Shown here: positions 53,555 to 61,561 of the stretch, one piece after another
Position numbering within the stretch: position 1 is the first letter of the stretch
Layout of the letters: every line of letters starts with the position of its first letter
Assembly: GCA_963678255.2 (NCBI GenBank)
Contig: CAXXTW010000001.1
Span: 868,001-932,000 of the forward strand
Source of the DNA: G963678255 sp963678255
GTDB taxonomy: Bacteria; Cloacimonadota; Cloacimonadia; Cloacimonadales; WRIO01
Direction: 5' to 3'
DNA length: 64,000 nt
Notes under the pieces: generated by a model
Seen by the model: the letters and a program-made list of their open reading frames with translations, nothing else
Told to the model about the DNA's origin: nothing
Database searches by the model: none
Translations under genes and position numbers: made by a program

Positions 53555-54100
53555 ATGCGTGTTTTCTTTAAACCAGGTTCAACGCTTTATCCAAAAGGTG
53601 GGAAAAGAGACGATGTAGTCTATTGTTACCATAATGAAGGCACGATTTGTTTCACCAGAAATTACTATACTGTTCCTGAAATGCCTCAAAATCGTATGAT
53701 TAAAGAGTTGCAATCTATAACTTTACAAATCTGGAAAGTTCTCCCCCTTCGTTTTAAAACCGAACTATCTCTCTATGCCAAACAATATAAAAAGGAATAC
53801 CCACATTTCAGACGTAAATTTATTAGTAATTACTCGATTTTCTTAAAAATTACTCATAAACTTGATCAATTAATGCAAAGTTCTCAAAATAAAACTCTTT
53901 CTGTTGAAGATTTTTTTAAATTCTTTGTTTCCTTTTCTTTAGCTGATTATATCCGTATAAAATTCCTTCCAAAAGTCTCAAATTTCTACAAGCTTAATGC
54001 TCAACTATTAATTGAGTTTATCTCATTTTTCTTTGAATATAAAACCATTTTAACACAGAATTATCCCCAAAATAAGCAATTTTCCTCACCTTTTGGGTAA
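53555..54100 (+). CDS. Hypothetical protein
   Basis: A 181-residue basic protein with AAGGAATTAT upstream of ATG 53555. The N-terminal third has PGSTLYPKGGKRDDVVYCYH and a beta-rich start; the rest is helical (YAKQYKKEYPHFRRKFISNY, DFFKFFVSFSLADYIRI). No signal, no membrane helix and no family that I recognise. A long repeat array starts 20 bp after the stop. Confidence 0.5.
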   Translation: MRVFFKPGSTLYPKGGKRDDVVYCYHNEGTICFTRNYYTVPEMPQNRMIKELQSITLQIWKVLPLRFKTELSLYAKQYKKEYPHFRRKFISNYSIFLKITHKLDQLMQSSQNKTLSVEDFFKFFVSFSLADYIRIKFLPKVSNFYKLNAQLLIEFISFFFEYKTILTQNYPQNKQFSSPFG

Positions 54101-54118
54101 TGAGTAGTTTCTGATTTG

Positions 54119-54790
54119 CATCAGAGATGCGATATGTTTATAACCCAGTTTGTAAGATCTGGGGAGAGGAAACAAGATGAGAGTATATCCCTCCCACCCT
54201 AGCATCAGGAATGCAATATGTTTATAACCCAGATTGTAAGATCTGGAGATAGGGGACCAGAGGATAGTATAATCCCTACCACTCCAGCATCAGAGATGCG
54301 GTATGTTTATAACCCAGTTCGTAAGATCTGGGGATAGGAAACAAGATGATAGTATATCCCACTCACCCCAGCATCAGAGATGCGATATGTTTATAACCCA
54401 GTTCGTAAGATCTGGGGAGAGAGAACAAGAGGATCAGACATCCCTACCACCCAGCATCAGAGATGCGGTATGTTTATAACCCGGTTCGTAAGATCTGGGG
54501 ATAGGGAACAAGATGAGAGTATAATCCCTACCACTCCAGCATCAGAGATGCGGTATGTGTATAACCCAGTTCGTAAGATCTGGGGATAGGAAACAAGATG
54601 AGAGTATATCCCTACCACTCCAGCATCAGAGATGCGATATGTTTATAACCCAGTTCGTAAGATCCAGGGATAGGGAACAAGAGGATCAGACATCCCTACC
54701 ACCCCAGCATCAGGGATGCAATATATGTCTTCTGGCTTGTGGTTTACTTCCGTTACTTAGCTATAGAAATATCCCGATAATTCAAATCAT
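54119..54790. repeat. 84-bp hairpin repeat array, eight units
   Basis: Units start (GCATCAGAGATGC) at 54119, 54202, 54287, 54371, 54454, 54539, 54623 and 54707, spacing 83-85 bp. Each unit has GCATC-AGA-GATGC, then TTTATAACCCAG-TTCGTAAGAT-CTGGG, then TAGGGA...TCCCTA, i.e. three stems. Spacing changes the reading frame from unit to unit, so the ORFs inside are chance openings. Some changes keep pairing (unit 2 GCAT...ATGC). The last unit runs into the palindrome region below. Two further units occur at 59853 and 59922. Confidence 0.85.
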
Positions 54791-54892
54791 CAGCACCCAA
54801 CATACCGTTCCTCAGGTTTGTGAAATAAAAGCATCAACAACACAATCATCAATTGTTCTAATAAATTACAATATACGATTCCTCTGGAAGAG

Positions 54893-55045
54893 AAATAACA
54901 ACCCCGTGAGGGGTTGAATATTGGTAGGCCATGGTTTTAACCATGGTAATCTTGTAACACACAACCTAACCCCGGTAGGGGTTGAACATATATTTGATCT
55001 GGATTCGTTCATTATATTAGGGGCATTAACCCTGTAATCTAAAAA
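54893..55045. repeat. Palindromic repeat cluster, copy 1 (REP-like)
   Basis: Three hairpins in a row: AACCCC-GTGA-GGGGTT, CCATGGTT-TT-AACCATGG and AACCCC-GGTA-GGGGTT, then GGGGCATTAACCCTG. The whole stretch from ~54707 to 55419 recurs at ~59922-60655. It lies outside any gene and fits the family of intergenic palindromes seen in Bacteroidota-like genomes, with the trailing GAATATTGGTAG. Confidence 0.7.
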
Positions 55046-55050
55046 AAGGA

Positions 55051-55419
55051 ATAACATATCTTTCACATTAACAATATCCTTATCAAGATTATCTTTTTTT
55101 TCAATTTATTTAAATAGTTATTGACATAATTATTTTTTTATTCTACCTTTGCTTTTGTTTTAAACAAGTTTAGGAGAATGAAAGATGAATGGCAAGATTA
55201 TATTACAAGTTTGTTTAAATATTATAAATTTTTCTGCTTATGAGTATATTAAGCTAACTATATACTTAGCTTAATTGATCTATCTTTTAAAAATATCAAC
55301 ATTTACATTCCAGGAGATCGAAATCAATTTATTGTCTAATGGGTTTCTTAATAATGATAGTTAAGAAACCCAACAAAAAAACAAAAAAAATATAATGAAT
55401 ATAATTTAGGAGATAAAAA
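55051..55419 (+). promoter_or_regulatory. Promoter/leader module, copy 1
   Basis: ATAACATATCTTTCACATT starts the module. TTGACA (55121-55126) followed 20 bp after TTG by TACCTTTG (55144-55151) fits the Bacteroidota promoter (TTG-n-TAnnTTTG). Then TTTAGGAG, a short ORF at 55185-55274 and a perfect 12-bp hairpin TGGGTTTCTTAA / TTAAGAAACCCA (55340-55372, loop TAATGATAG), then the coding ribosome site TTTAGGAGA. The hairpin has A-rich, not T-rich, sequence after it, so it is not a simple terminator. The same parts are at 60279-60655 and a reduced form at 58327-58444. Confidence 0.7.
55185..55274 (+). CDS. 29-codon leader ORF in the module, copy 1
   Basis: ATG 55185 follows TTTAGGAGAATGAAAG. The peptide begins MNGKIILQVC and ends IKLTIYLA. 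The copy at 60411-60512 (33 codons) has the same beginning and ending and differs by an in-frame 12-bp TA expansion, which supports coding. Its product is unknown; it could be a leader peptide. Confidence 0.45.
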   Translation: MNGKIILQVCLNIINFSAYEYIKLTIYLA

Positions 55420-56244
55420 ATGAGTGGTACTACAAGAAAGATTGTGAAAATTTATAAGAAAATAATAATGATATTAATATCTATGAGCCTTATTTTATTG
55501 GGTTGTCAAAATAGCATTACTTCTACAAATACAAAGGATACTAAAGCAGGAGAGATCTTAAGTCCTGGAGAAATCCATAACAAGGCCATAAACTCCATGT
55601 ATTCACACATGAGCAAACAAGAGTTAATAATAGATAATGATAATCTTGGAAAAGTTATTTGTGAAGAGTTTAGCATAGAGACCCCAGTCTCTTTTGATAA
55701 TACTATAGCCTCTTTAAATGATTTCGGAGCGACAAAAATAAATATTACTGCTAATCGTGTGCAAAAAATTGATAATACAATAATGCATCTTGATAATTGC
55801 ATATCAATAAGTAATAATGAAAAAGCCTTAATTAATCAATTATTGACTGTTCTAAAATTAGAAGCTTCAGATAGTCTAATTTTCTCTCAAATTGATTCTT
55901 TGTATACATTGGGGAAAATTACTGAAGTAGAAAAATATTATCCAATATATTATACAATCTTGGATATAGCAAAATATTCTTCGTCATATTGGACAGAAAA
56001 CATTGACTCTTGGGCTTCTATGATAAAACAAAAATACAATGGCGAAATCGAGCTTCCAAATACACTTATTTCTTAAGTTGTTCTTGATGTAATTGGAGCA
56101 GCAGTTGGTGCAATTGCAAGAGGATATACTGCTGGAGGAGCTGGAGCCATAGGAGGTGCTATTAGTGGGGCTATAGGAATGTCATTTAATGCAGTATATC
56201 TATGTTTGATAATAGATTTAGTTGTATTGTATATTACTAATTAA
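55420..56244 (+). pseudogene. Lipoprotein gene with an in-frame stop before a glycine-zipper tail
   Basis: Codons 1-218 give a lipoprotein: signal MSGTTRKIVKIYKKIIMILI..., lipobox ILLGC with Cys 29, then helical segments. A TAA at 56074-56076 ends the frame at LIS, but the same frame continues to 56244 as VVLDVIGAAVGAIARGYTAG and GAIGGAISGAIGMSFNAVYL. That 55-residue tail is a Gly-x3-Gly zipper of a membrane-active kind and would be the natural C-terminus. Either the gene is broken by a nonsense change, or the stop is read through. The module upstream includes the promoter and the hairpin. Confidence 0.6.
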
Positions 56245-56259
56245 TGAACACTAAAAATT

Positions 56260-56280
56260 ATTGGGGCTTAATGCCCCAAT
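56260..56280 (+). other. Hairpin between lipoprotein and membrane protein genes
   Basis: ATTGGGGC (56260-56267) pairs with GCCCCAAT (56273-56280), loop TTAAT. It is followed by TTATAAAAAAAGGAG, so if it is a terminator it lacks a T run. Confidence 0.5.
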
Positions 56281-56301
56281 TTATAAAAAAAGGAGAAAAT
56301 T

Positions 56302-56880
56302 ATGATTTTTAAATACAAAATCCCAGAAATACTTTTAAATATTATTATCCCTTTTCTGAGCATAATATTTATCATAAAATTTTTATACATAGATTTTCTG
56401 TACATTACTGAAAATAAATTTATTCACATTTTTGTACTTTTCGCTCTTATACAAGCAGGATACTTTATTGTAAAAAACATACTTCTCGCTTTCCTAACAA
56501 TCACAATAGAGGATAAGAGTATAATAATAAGAAACGCTTTAACTAAAGAAAACAAAAGTATAAATTTTGAGAACATTATTCTTCTAAAAGTAAAAAAAGC
56601 AGGATTTTCAAAACCATTTGACAGTGTTGACATTGTTTATTTTGACCCAAAAGAAAAAACAATTACCATAAAGCTTCCCCCCTCTACCTTATATCAAATG
56701 TATATATTGCTATCCTCTAAAATTGACAACATCCACATAGATAAGAAAAGTTTAGATTATGTGAATAAGATGAGTAAATATGTGGGGATAGATAAAATAA
56801 TAAGAATTTATAGTTCACATATTTTTTTATTGTTGTTTATACTCTTGTGTGTATTTATTTATATAACTTTTATCGTTTAA
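56302..56880 (+). CDS. Hypothetical membrane protein (PH-like domain)
   Basis: A 192-residue membrane protein: two N-terminal helices (IIIPFLSIIFIIKFLYI, IHIFVLFALIQAGYFIV), a soluble middle (~70-150: ITIEDKSIIIRNALTKEN, VDIVYFDPKEKTITIKLP) of beta strands resembling the bacterial PH/'YdbS-like' fold, and a C-terminal helix (IFLLLFILLCVFIYITFIV). AAAGGAG precedes the ATG. Family assignment is tentative. It is followed by the broken IS256-type element. Confidence 0.55.
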   Translation: MIFKYKIPEILLNIIIPFLSIIFIIKFLYIDFLYITENKFIHIFVLFALIQAGYFIVKNILLAFLTITIEDKSIIIRNALTKENKSINFENIILLKVKKAGFSKPFDSVDIVYFDPKEKTITIKLPPSTLYQMYILLSSKIDNIHIDKKSLDYVNKMSKYVGIDKIIRIYSSHIFLLLFILLCVFIYITFIV

Positions 56881-56899
56881 TGCCTTTAATTTTGGTAGT

Positions 56900-58317
56900 G
56901 TCTTAAAATGTGGTGTAAATTCGGAGTAATCAGAAAAAAGAGTTGAGTCAAAGATAACTCATAGTAAATTGGTTTTAATAAAAATAAAAACAAATATCAA
57001 AGTAGATTATCATGACCCAATCAAAACAAAGAAAAGAAGATTCGTATGGATTAGTCAAGTTATTTCAGGAAAATATTCCTGGAGATTTTCTAAGTATCCT
57101 GGAAACAGGGATTAAGGCCATTATTGAAGCAGAGTTAAATAATCGTGTAGGAGCTCAGCCTTATGAGAGATCAGAAGAGCGAAAGACCTATCGTAATGGA
57201 ATTAGATTAAGAAAAAAGGAGCTGACAACCTCAATGGGTAAAGTAACTATCGGCATTCCGAAATTAAGAAAGGCAGTTTTTATCCAATCATTTTAGAAAA
57301 ATTTCAAAGAGTAGACAGAGCTTTGATAAGTATTATTAGCCAAGCTTATATAAATGGAGTGTCCACCAGAAAGATGGAGAAGTTGTTTTTTGAATTAGGA
57401 ATAGACAGAATGGATAAAAGTCTTGTCAGTAGATGTTCTCAAACAATAGAGGGTGAAGTATTGAAATGGAAAGAACGTTCATTAGAGAGAGTATATTCTT
57501 ATGTATGGTTGGATGCTATTTATACGAAAACAAGAGATGAAACAGGAGTAAGATCGACAGCCATTTTAATAGCGATAGGGTTAAAAGAAGATGGAGATAG
57601 AGATGTATTAGCTTTTCATTTAGGGGAAAAAAAAGTGCCTTAAATTGGAAAGAATTTCTACAGAGCTTAAAAAAGAGAGGCTTGGAGAGATCTGAATTAT
57701 GGATAAGCGATCAGCATGACGGTCTGATTAAATCCATCGAAGAATGTTTTCCAGGACAGCTAAGACAACGATGCATTGTTCACTGGATGAGGAATGCAAT
57801 GGATAAGGTTTATAAAACAAAGAAGTCGTGGTTACTTCCTTTGTAGCAAAATATAGTTAATGCTGAGAACAAGGAGACATTTGATTTATATAGGAAAGAT
57901 CTTGTTAAAATGGCTAATCAAAAAAAGAATAATAACTTAGCCTCATGGCTTGAGGAAACATATGAAGAAATAACCATCTATCTTAAATTTCCTCCAGAAC
58001 ATAGATCTAAAATAAAAAGTACAAATCCTATAGAACGATTAAATGAAGAACTCAGAAGAAGAGAACGATGTATCAGGATTTTTCCAGATAATAAAAGTTG
58101 TATAAAATTATTTGGAGCAATACTCCAAGACACATCAGAAAACTGGATAAATAATCGGATTTATTTAAACAAACCTATTGAAAGAATCAAAGAATACAGG
58201 AGTGAAATGGCAAAATTTGAAAATATATCTAAATGTGAATATAAGAAAGAATGTGGATAAAATGAGAATTTAAGGAGTTTTTATAATGAGTTATCAATTT
58301 ATACCAATATTTAAGAC
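56900..58317. mobile_element. IS256-type insertion sequence, inactive
   Basis: Ends form imperfect inverted repeats: GTCTTAAAATGTGGTGTAAA (from 56900) matches the complement of ATTTATACCAATATTTAAGAC (ending 58317) in ~19 of 22 bases. The 1.4-kb body holds the degenerate transposase. The right end lies ~10 bp before the third promoter module, so insertion probably removed the upstream part of that copy. Confidence 0.7.
57012..58260 (+). pseudogene. IS256-family transposase pseudogene
   Basis: Three pieces of one DDE transposase. Piece 1 (57012-57296) has IEAELNNRVGAQPYERSEER and RKTYRNGIRLRKKEL; it leaves frame at RKAV. Piece 2 (57323-57643) carries SRKMEKLF-type residues and the first catalytic Asp (WLDAIYTKTR); it ends early at KKVP. 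A stretch without start then holds WISDQHDGL (second Asp) and the HWMRNAMDKVYK helix before an in-frame stop (57844). Piece 3 (57910-58260) has IKSTNPIERLNEELRRRERC with the catalytic Glu. At least two frame changes and a stop make it inactive. Confidence 0.85.
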
Positions 58318-58326
58318 TTGACTATC

Positions 58327-58444
58327 ATAACATATCTTTCACATTAACAATATCCTTATCAAGATTATCTTTTTTTCAAATATTTAAATAGTTATTGACA
58401 TAATTAATTTTTGCTTATACCGTAAATAAGTTTAGGAGAAAAAA
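58327..58444 (+). promoter_or_regulatory. Promoter module, copy 3 (reduced)
   Basis: ATAACATATCTTTCACATT to TTGACA (58394-58399), then TACC at the same 20-bp distance, but TTTGCTTTTATC of the other copies is deleted so the -7 TTTG is gone. TTTAGGAG leads straight into the ATG at 58445; the short leader ORF and the hairpin of copies 1 and 2 are absent. Confidence 0.6.
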
Positions 58445-59434
58445 ATGAAAAAGATTTTATTAATAACATTATTAATTTTTATTTCAACATTGAGTTGCCT
58501 TAAAGGTTATTCCTTGCCTCAAAAATTACCTGTTAATGAATTACCATCAGATTATGATCATCGAATTGATGAATTTGCAAGTTTCTTTTATGAGTTTATT
58601 GATTGTCAAGATCCCAATTTGCAAACAAAAGAAAATTTACAAATAGTTTATAATTTTTTAAAAAATCAGAGTTTAGATAGACTTTTAAATATAAAAGAAT
58701 CGTTATGGATATTTAGAAATAAATATCCTGATTATTTTGAAGAATATTGTGTATTAAATATTCCGTATTTTAATACTTACAAAAATGAAAATGAGTATAA
58801 AAAATTCTCGATATTTAATGATAAACTTGTAAAGAGTAATTGGGATATGAAAACAATAACTATTTATGGTTTCAATGATTGTATCAGAGAAACTGATGGA
58901 TATTATTGGGAGGTTACTAAGCTTTCACCAGAACCATTTTTCTGGAATTATCTTGTCTGTACTATTAATAGTTATGAAATAGTTTCATCTATTGAACCCT
59001 TTGTTGAACCCTTTGCTAAATTAATAAAATTTAATGTAAATATTGAAAGACAGTTAGGATTCAATTCTGTGAGTCGATTTGATCAACTTTTTATTATTTC
59101 TAATTTCAATTCATTAATTAATGTTAATCAATTAAATGAATTAAAAGGAAAGAAATATTTAATACCAATATATTACCAATCTTTTTTTCAACCTGGATCT
59201 GACATATTAGAATGTAAAACTTATCCGGTTTTTAATTTAAATGAAATTTTTGAAGTTAAAAATTCTATTATTTCTGCAAAAATGGAATTAGATTATAAAA
59301 ATGTAATTAGCAAAAGAGATGTAAAATCAAATTATCTCAAGTATTTTTTATTCAAAAATAACCAAACTTTATCTTTAGATGATATTGAAAAAAATTTACT
59401 TTCGTATTTAAGAGGGAATTATGAAAGATATTAA
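58445..59434 (+). CDS. Secreted hypothetical protein A1
   Basis: A 329-residue secreted protein (signal MKKILLITLLIFISTLSCLK). The N-terminal half is helical; the C-terminal ~150 residues are beta-rich with FNLNEIFEVKNSIISAKMEL, DYKNVISKRDVKSNYLKYFL and LSLDDIEKNLLSYLRGN. The last part parallels the gene at 60656 (MFEIINNSIELKNNEL, SRDYLHQNGISLYF, LSEFEDSLNKIINFF), so the two are paralogues. The gene overlaps its downstream partner by 14 bp. No enzyme motif is seen. It is driven by the reduced promoter module. Confidence 0.65.
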   Translation: MKKILLITLLIFISTLSCLKGYSLPQKLPVNELPSDYDHRIDEFASFFYEFIDCQDPNLQTKENLQIVYNFLKNQSLDRLLNIKESLWIFRNKYPDYFEEYCVLNIPYFNTYKNENEYKKFSIFNDKLVKSNWDMKTITIYGFNDCIRETDGYYWEVTKLSPEPFFWNYLVCTINSYEIVSSIEPFVEPFAKLIKFNVNIERQLGFNSVSRFDQLFIISNFNSLINVNQLNELKGKKYLIPIYYQSFFQPGSDILECKTYPVFNLNEIFEVKNSIISAKMELDYKNVISKRDVKSNYLKYFLFKNNQTLSLDDIEKNLLSYLRGNYERY

Positions 59435-59654
59435 AATCATATTAATAACTATTGTTATTTCTTTATGCGTCTATCTTCTATACTCACAAACAGCTCCTAA
59501 CATTTCTGAATTTTATACATGTTCTAACCCTAACTCGCAATGCTTAGATCAAGAAGTTGTGTCAATATACATAGATCCATATAATTATTCTTCTTTTAAC
59601 CCACTGTCAGATCGCTCTTCTGTACAGCCTACCCATCTTTCGAGAGAAGTTTAA
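59421..59654 (+). pseudogene. Truncated paralogue of the T9SS metzincin (B1)
   Basis: AGAGGG precedes the ATG. A signal peptide (MKDIKIILITIVISLCVYLL) and a short mature part (SQTAPNISEFYTCSNPNSQC) resemble the start of the protease at 61558 (GQAPDIELYEFLYGDYCYNQ). The frame ends after 77 residues with SVQPTHLSREV and the remaining ~300 residues, including the zinc site, are missing. The following ~200 bp are non-coding. Confidence 0.6.
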
Positions 59655-59852
59655 GGTTTTAGAGTACATTGAAATGTAAATGATTGATAAAATATGATTT
59701 ATTAAAAAATATCATCACATCTTTCCTCATTTTCACCCCCTTGAATTATCTAGTTTCAAGAGTATTTTTGAGATTGCCAAAATCAAGCATTTTCAAATTG
59801 CCTTTTTCATACAAAAACCAATTGCCCTGGACACTCAGTAATTAACTTATTT
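59655..59852. other. Intergenic sequence after B1, no gene seen
   Basis: About 200 bp. I see no ORF or known signal; the 84-bp repeat units begin at 59853. Confidence 0.4.
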
Positions 59853-60020
59853 GCATCAGAGATGCGATATGTCTATAACCCAGTTCGTAAGATCTGGGGA
59901 AAAAAGAAACTCTCTATTCCAGCATCAGAGATGGGATATATGTCTTCTGGCTTGTGGTTTACTTAGGAATAAGACTTCCGTTACTTAGCTTTAGATATAT
60001 CCCGATAATTCAAATCATCA
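59853..60020. repeat. 84-bp repeat family, second locus (two units)
   Basis: GCATCAGAGATGCG (59853) and GCATCAGAGATGGG (59922), 69 bp apart, with CCCAGTTCGTAAGATCTGGG between them. The second unit runs into the same 3' sequence (GATATATGTCTTCTGGCTTG) as unit 8 of the array at 54707. Confidence 0.7.
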
Positions 60021-60127
60021 GCACTCAACATGCCGTTCCTCAGGATTGAGTAATAAAAGCATCAACAACACAATCATCAATTGTTCTAATAAATTACAAT
60101 ATACGATTCCTCTTGAAGGTGAAAGAA

Positions 60128-60268
60128 CAACCCCGTGAGGGGTTGAATATTGGTAGGCCATGGTTTTAACCATGGTAATATTGCAACACACAACCTAACC
60201 CCGGTAGGGGTTGAACATATATTAGATCAGGATTCGTTCATTATATTAGGGGCATTAACCCTGTAATC
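60128..60268. repeat. Palindromic repeat cluster, copy 2
   Basis: AACCCC-GTGA-GGGGTT, CCATGGTTTTAACCATGG and AACCCC-GGTA-GGGGTT in the same order as at 54893-55045, with few changes. Confidence 0.7.
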
Positions 60269-60278
60269 TAAAAAAGGA

Positions 60279-60655
60279 ATAACATATCTTTCACATTAAC
60301 AATATCCTTATCAAGATTATCTTTTTTTAATTTATTTAAATAGTTGTTGACATAATTATTTTTCTATTCTACCTTTGCTTTTATCGTAAATAAGTTTAGG
60401 AGAATGAAAGATGAATGGCAAGATTGTATTACAAGTATGTTCAAATATCATAAATTCTTCTGCTTATGAAAACATTAAGCTAACTATATATATATATATA
60501 TACTTAGCTTAATTGTTCTTTCTTTTAAAAACATCAATGTTTACATTCCAGGAGATCGAAATCAATTTATTGTCTATTGGGTTTCTTAATAATGATAGTT
60601 AAGAAACCCAACAAAAAAACAAAAAAATATAATATTTATAATATAGGAGTTAAAA
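60279..60655 (+). promoter_or_regulatory. Promoter/leader module, copy 2
   Basis: TTGACA (60347-60352) and TACCTTTG (60370-60377) at the same distance as copy 1, TTTAGGAG, the short ORF at 60411-60512, and hairpin TGGGTTTCTTAA / TTAAGAAACCCA (60578-60610) before TAGGAGTTAAAA and the coding ATG at 60656. Confidence 0.7.
60411..60512 (+). CDS. 33-codon leader ORF in the module, copy 2
   Basis: Begins MNGKIVLQVC and ends IKLTIYIYIYLA. Compared with copy 1 the only length change is 12 bp of TA repeats, which keeps the frame. The ribosome site is TTTAGGAGAATGAAAG. Confidence 0.45.
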   Translation: MNGKIVLQVCSNIINSSAYENIKLTIYIYIYLA

Positions 60656-61561
60656 ATGAAAAAAACATTAATTATTATTATCATACTAATGTGTTGTTAC
60701 AATATATTAGTTAGCGTTAATCAAAAAACAAAAATAAATTTAAAAGATAATAAAACTGAGATTCAGGTCAATAATAATGAATTTCTAAAATTGTATAATA
60801 AGTATCTGGATTACAGTTTTGAAAAGGGCAATGGTTTTTCTGATTTTATTTCTAATCTATCAGACAGCGAGTTAAAGAATGCTTATGCAGATTTTATCAA
60901 TTTAATTTATAATGATTTAGAAAGTTATGAAAATATGTATTTTGATAATTTGAATTCGATTTATTATCAAAAAACTGATAATAACGAACATTATAACCTA
61001 TTATGTAAGAAGTATTCAATTAGACTAAAAGTTTTGACGATTGATAATTTTAGATCTATACTCAGTCAGGATATCGAACAAAAATTTAACATTCCTGCAA
61101 ATCAATTATCAATTTATAGAATTATTGGAACACCAACTAAAATTGAAGAGATCTTACCTTTCCATAGTGGTTGTAACATTATGTATGTTACCTTTGATAT
61201 AAAAAGATACGTAGGTTTAAATAAAATCAATACTACTAAAGAAAGAATAAGAATCATTGGAAATAAAGAATTCTTTAATAATATAAGTGTGGGTAAAGAA
61301 TATTTAATCAATTACCATTTTACAGCGAGTAATAAAAATTTTGTTATGATTACTGATTTATATAATATGTTTGAAATAATAAATAATAGTATTGAATTAA
61401 AAAATAATGAGTTAAACTATGAAGAAATTGTTAATAGTAGAGATTATCTTCACCAAAATGGGATAAGTTTATATTTCTTTAGAGAAAAAAGCAAATTACA
61501 ACTATCAGAATTTGAAGATTCTCTTAATAAAATTATAAATTTCTTTGAGGTATTAAAATGA
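60656..61561 (+). CDS. Secreted hypothetical protein A2
   Basis: A 301-residue secreted protein (signal MKKTLIIIIILMCCYNILVS), followed by helical (~45-115: LYNKYLDYSFEKGNGFSDFI) and beta-rich parts (LKVLTIDNFRSILSQ, GTPTKIEEILPFHSGCNIMY). The last 100 residues parallel A1 at 58445, and the two share an identical neighbourhood (module, A, B). Stop and next start overlap (ATGA), so A2 and the metzincin are co-translated. The role is unknown; a chaperone or inhibitor of the partner protease is one guess. Confidence 0.68.
   Translation: MKKTLIIIIILMCCYNILVSVNQKTKINLKDNKTEIQVNNNEFLKLYNKYLDYSFEKGNGFSDFISNLSDSELKNAYADFINLIYNDLESYENMYFDNLNSIYYQKTDNNEHYNLLCKKYSIRLKVLTIDNFRSILSQDIEQKFNIPANQLSIYRIIGTPTKIEEILPFHSGCNIMYVTFDIKRYVGLNKINTTKERIRIIGNKEFFNNISVGKEYLINYHFTASNKNFVMITDLYNMFEIINNSIELKNNELNYEEIVNSRDYLHQNGISLYFFREKSKLQLSEFEDSLNKIINFFEVLK

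Noticed and set aside
54380..54917. Open frames across the 84-bp array (69 and 120 residues)
   Set aside because: Unit spacing of 83-85 bp changes frame between units and the peptide is only repeat-derived; no ribosome site.
55340..55372. Hairpin as a simple Rho-independent terminator
   Set aside because: It is perfect but followed by an A-rich, not T-rich, run, and is retained just before a coding start in both copies.
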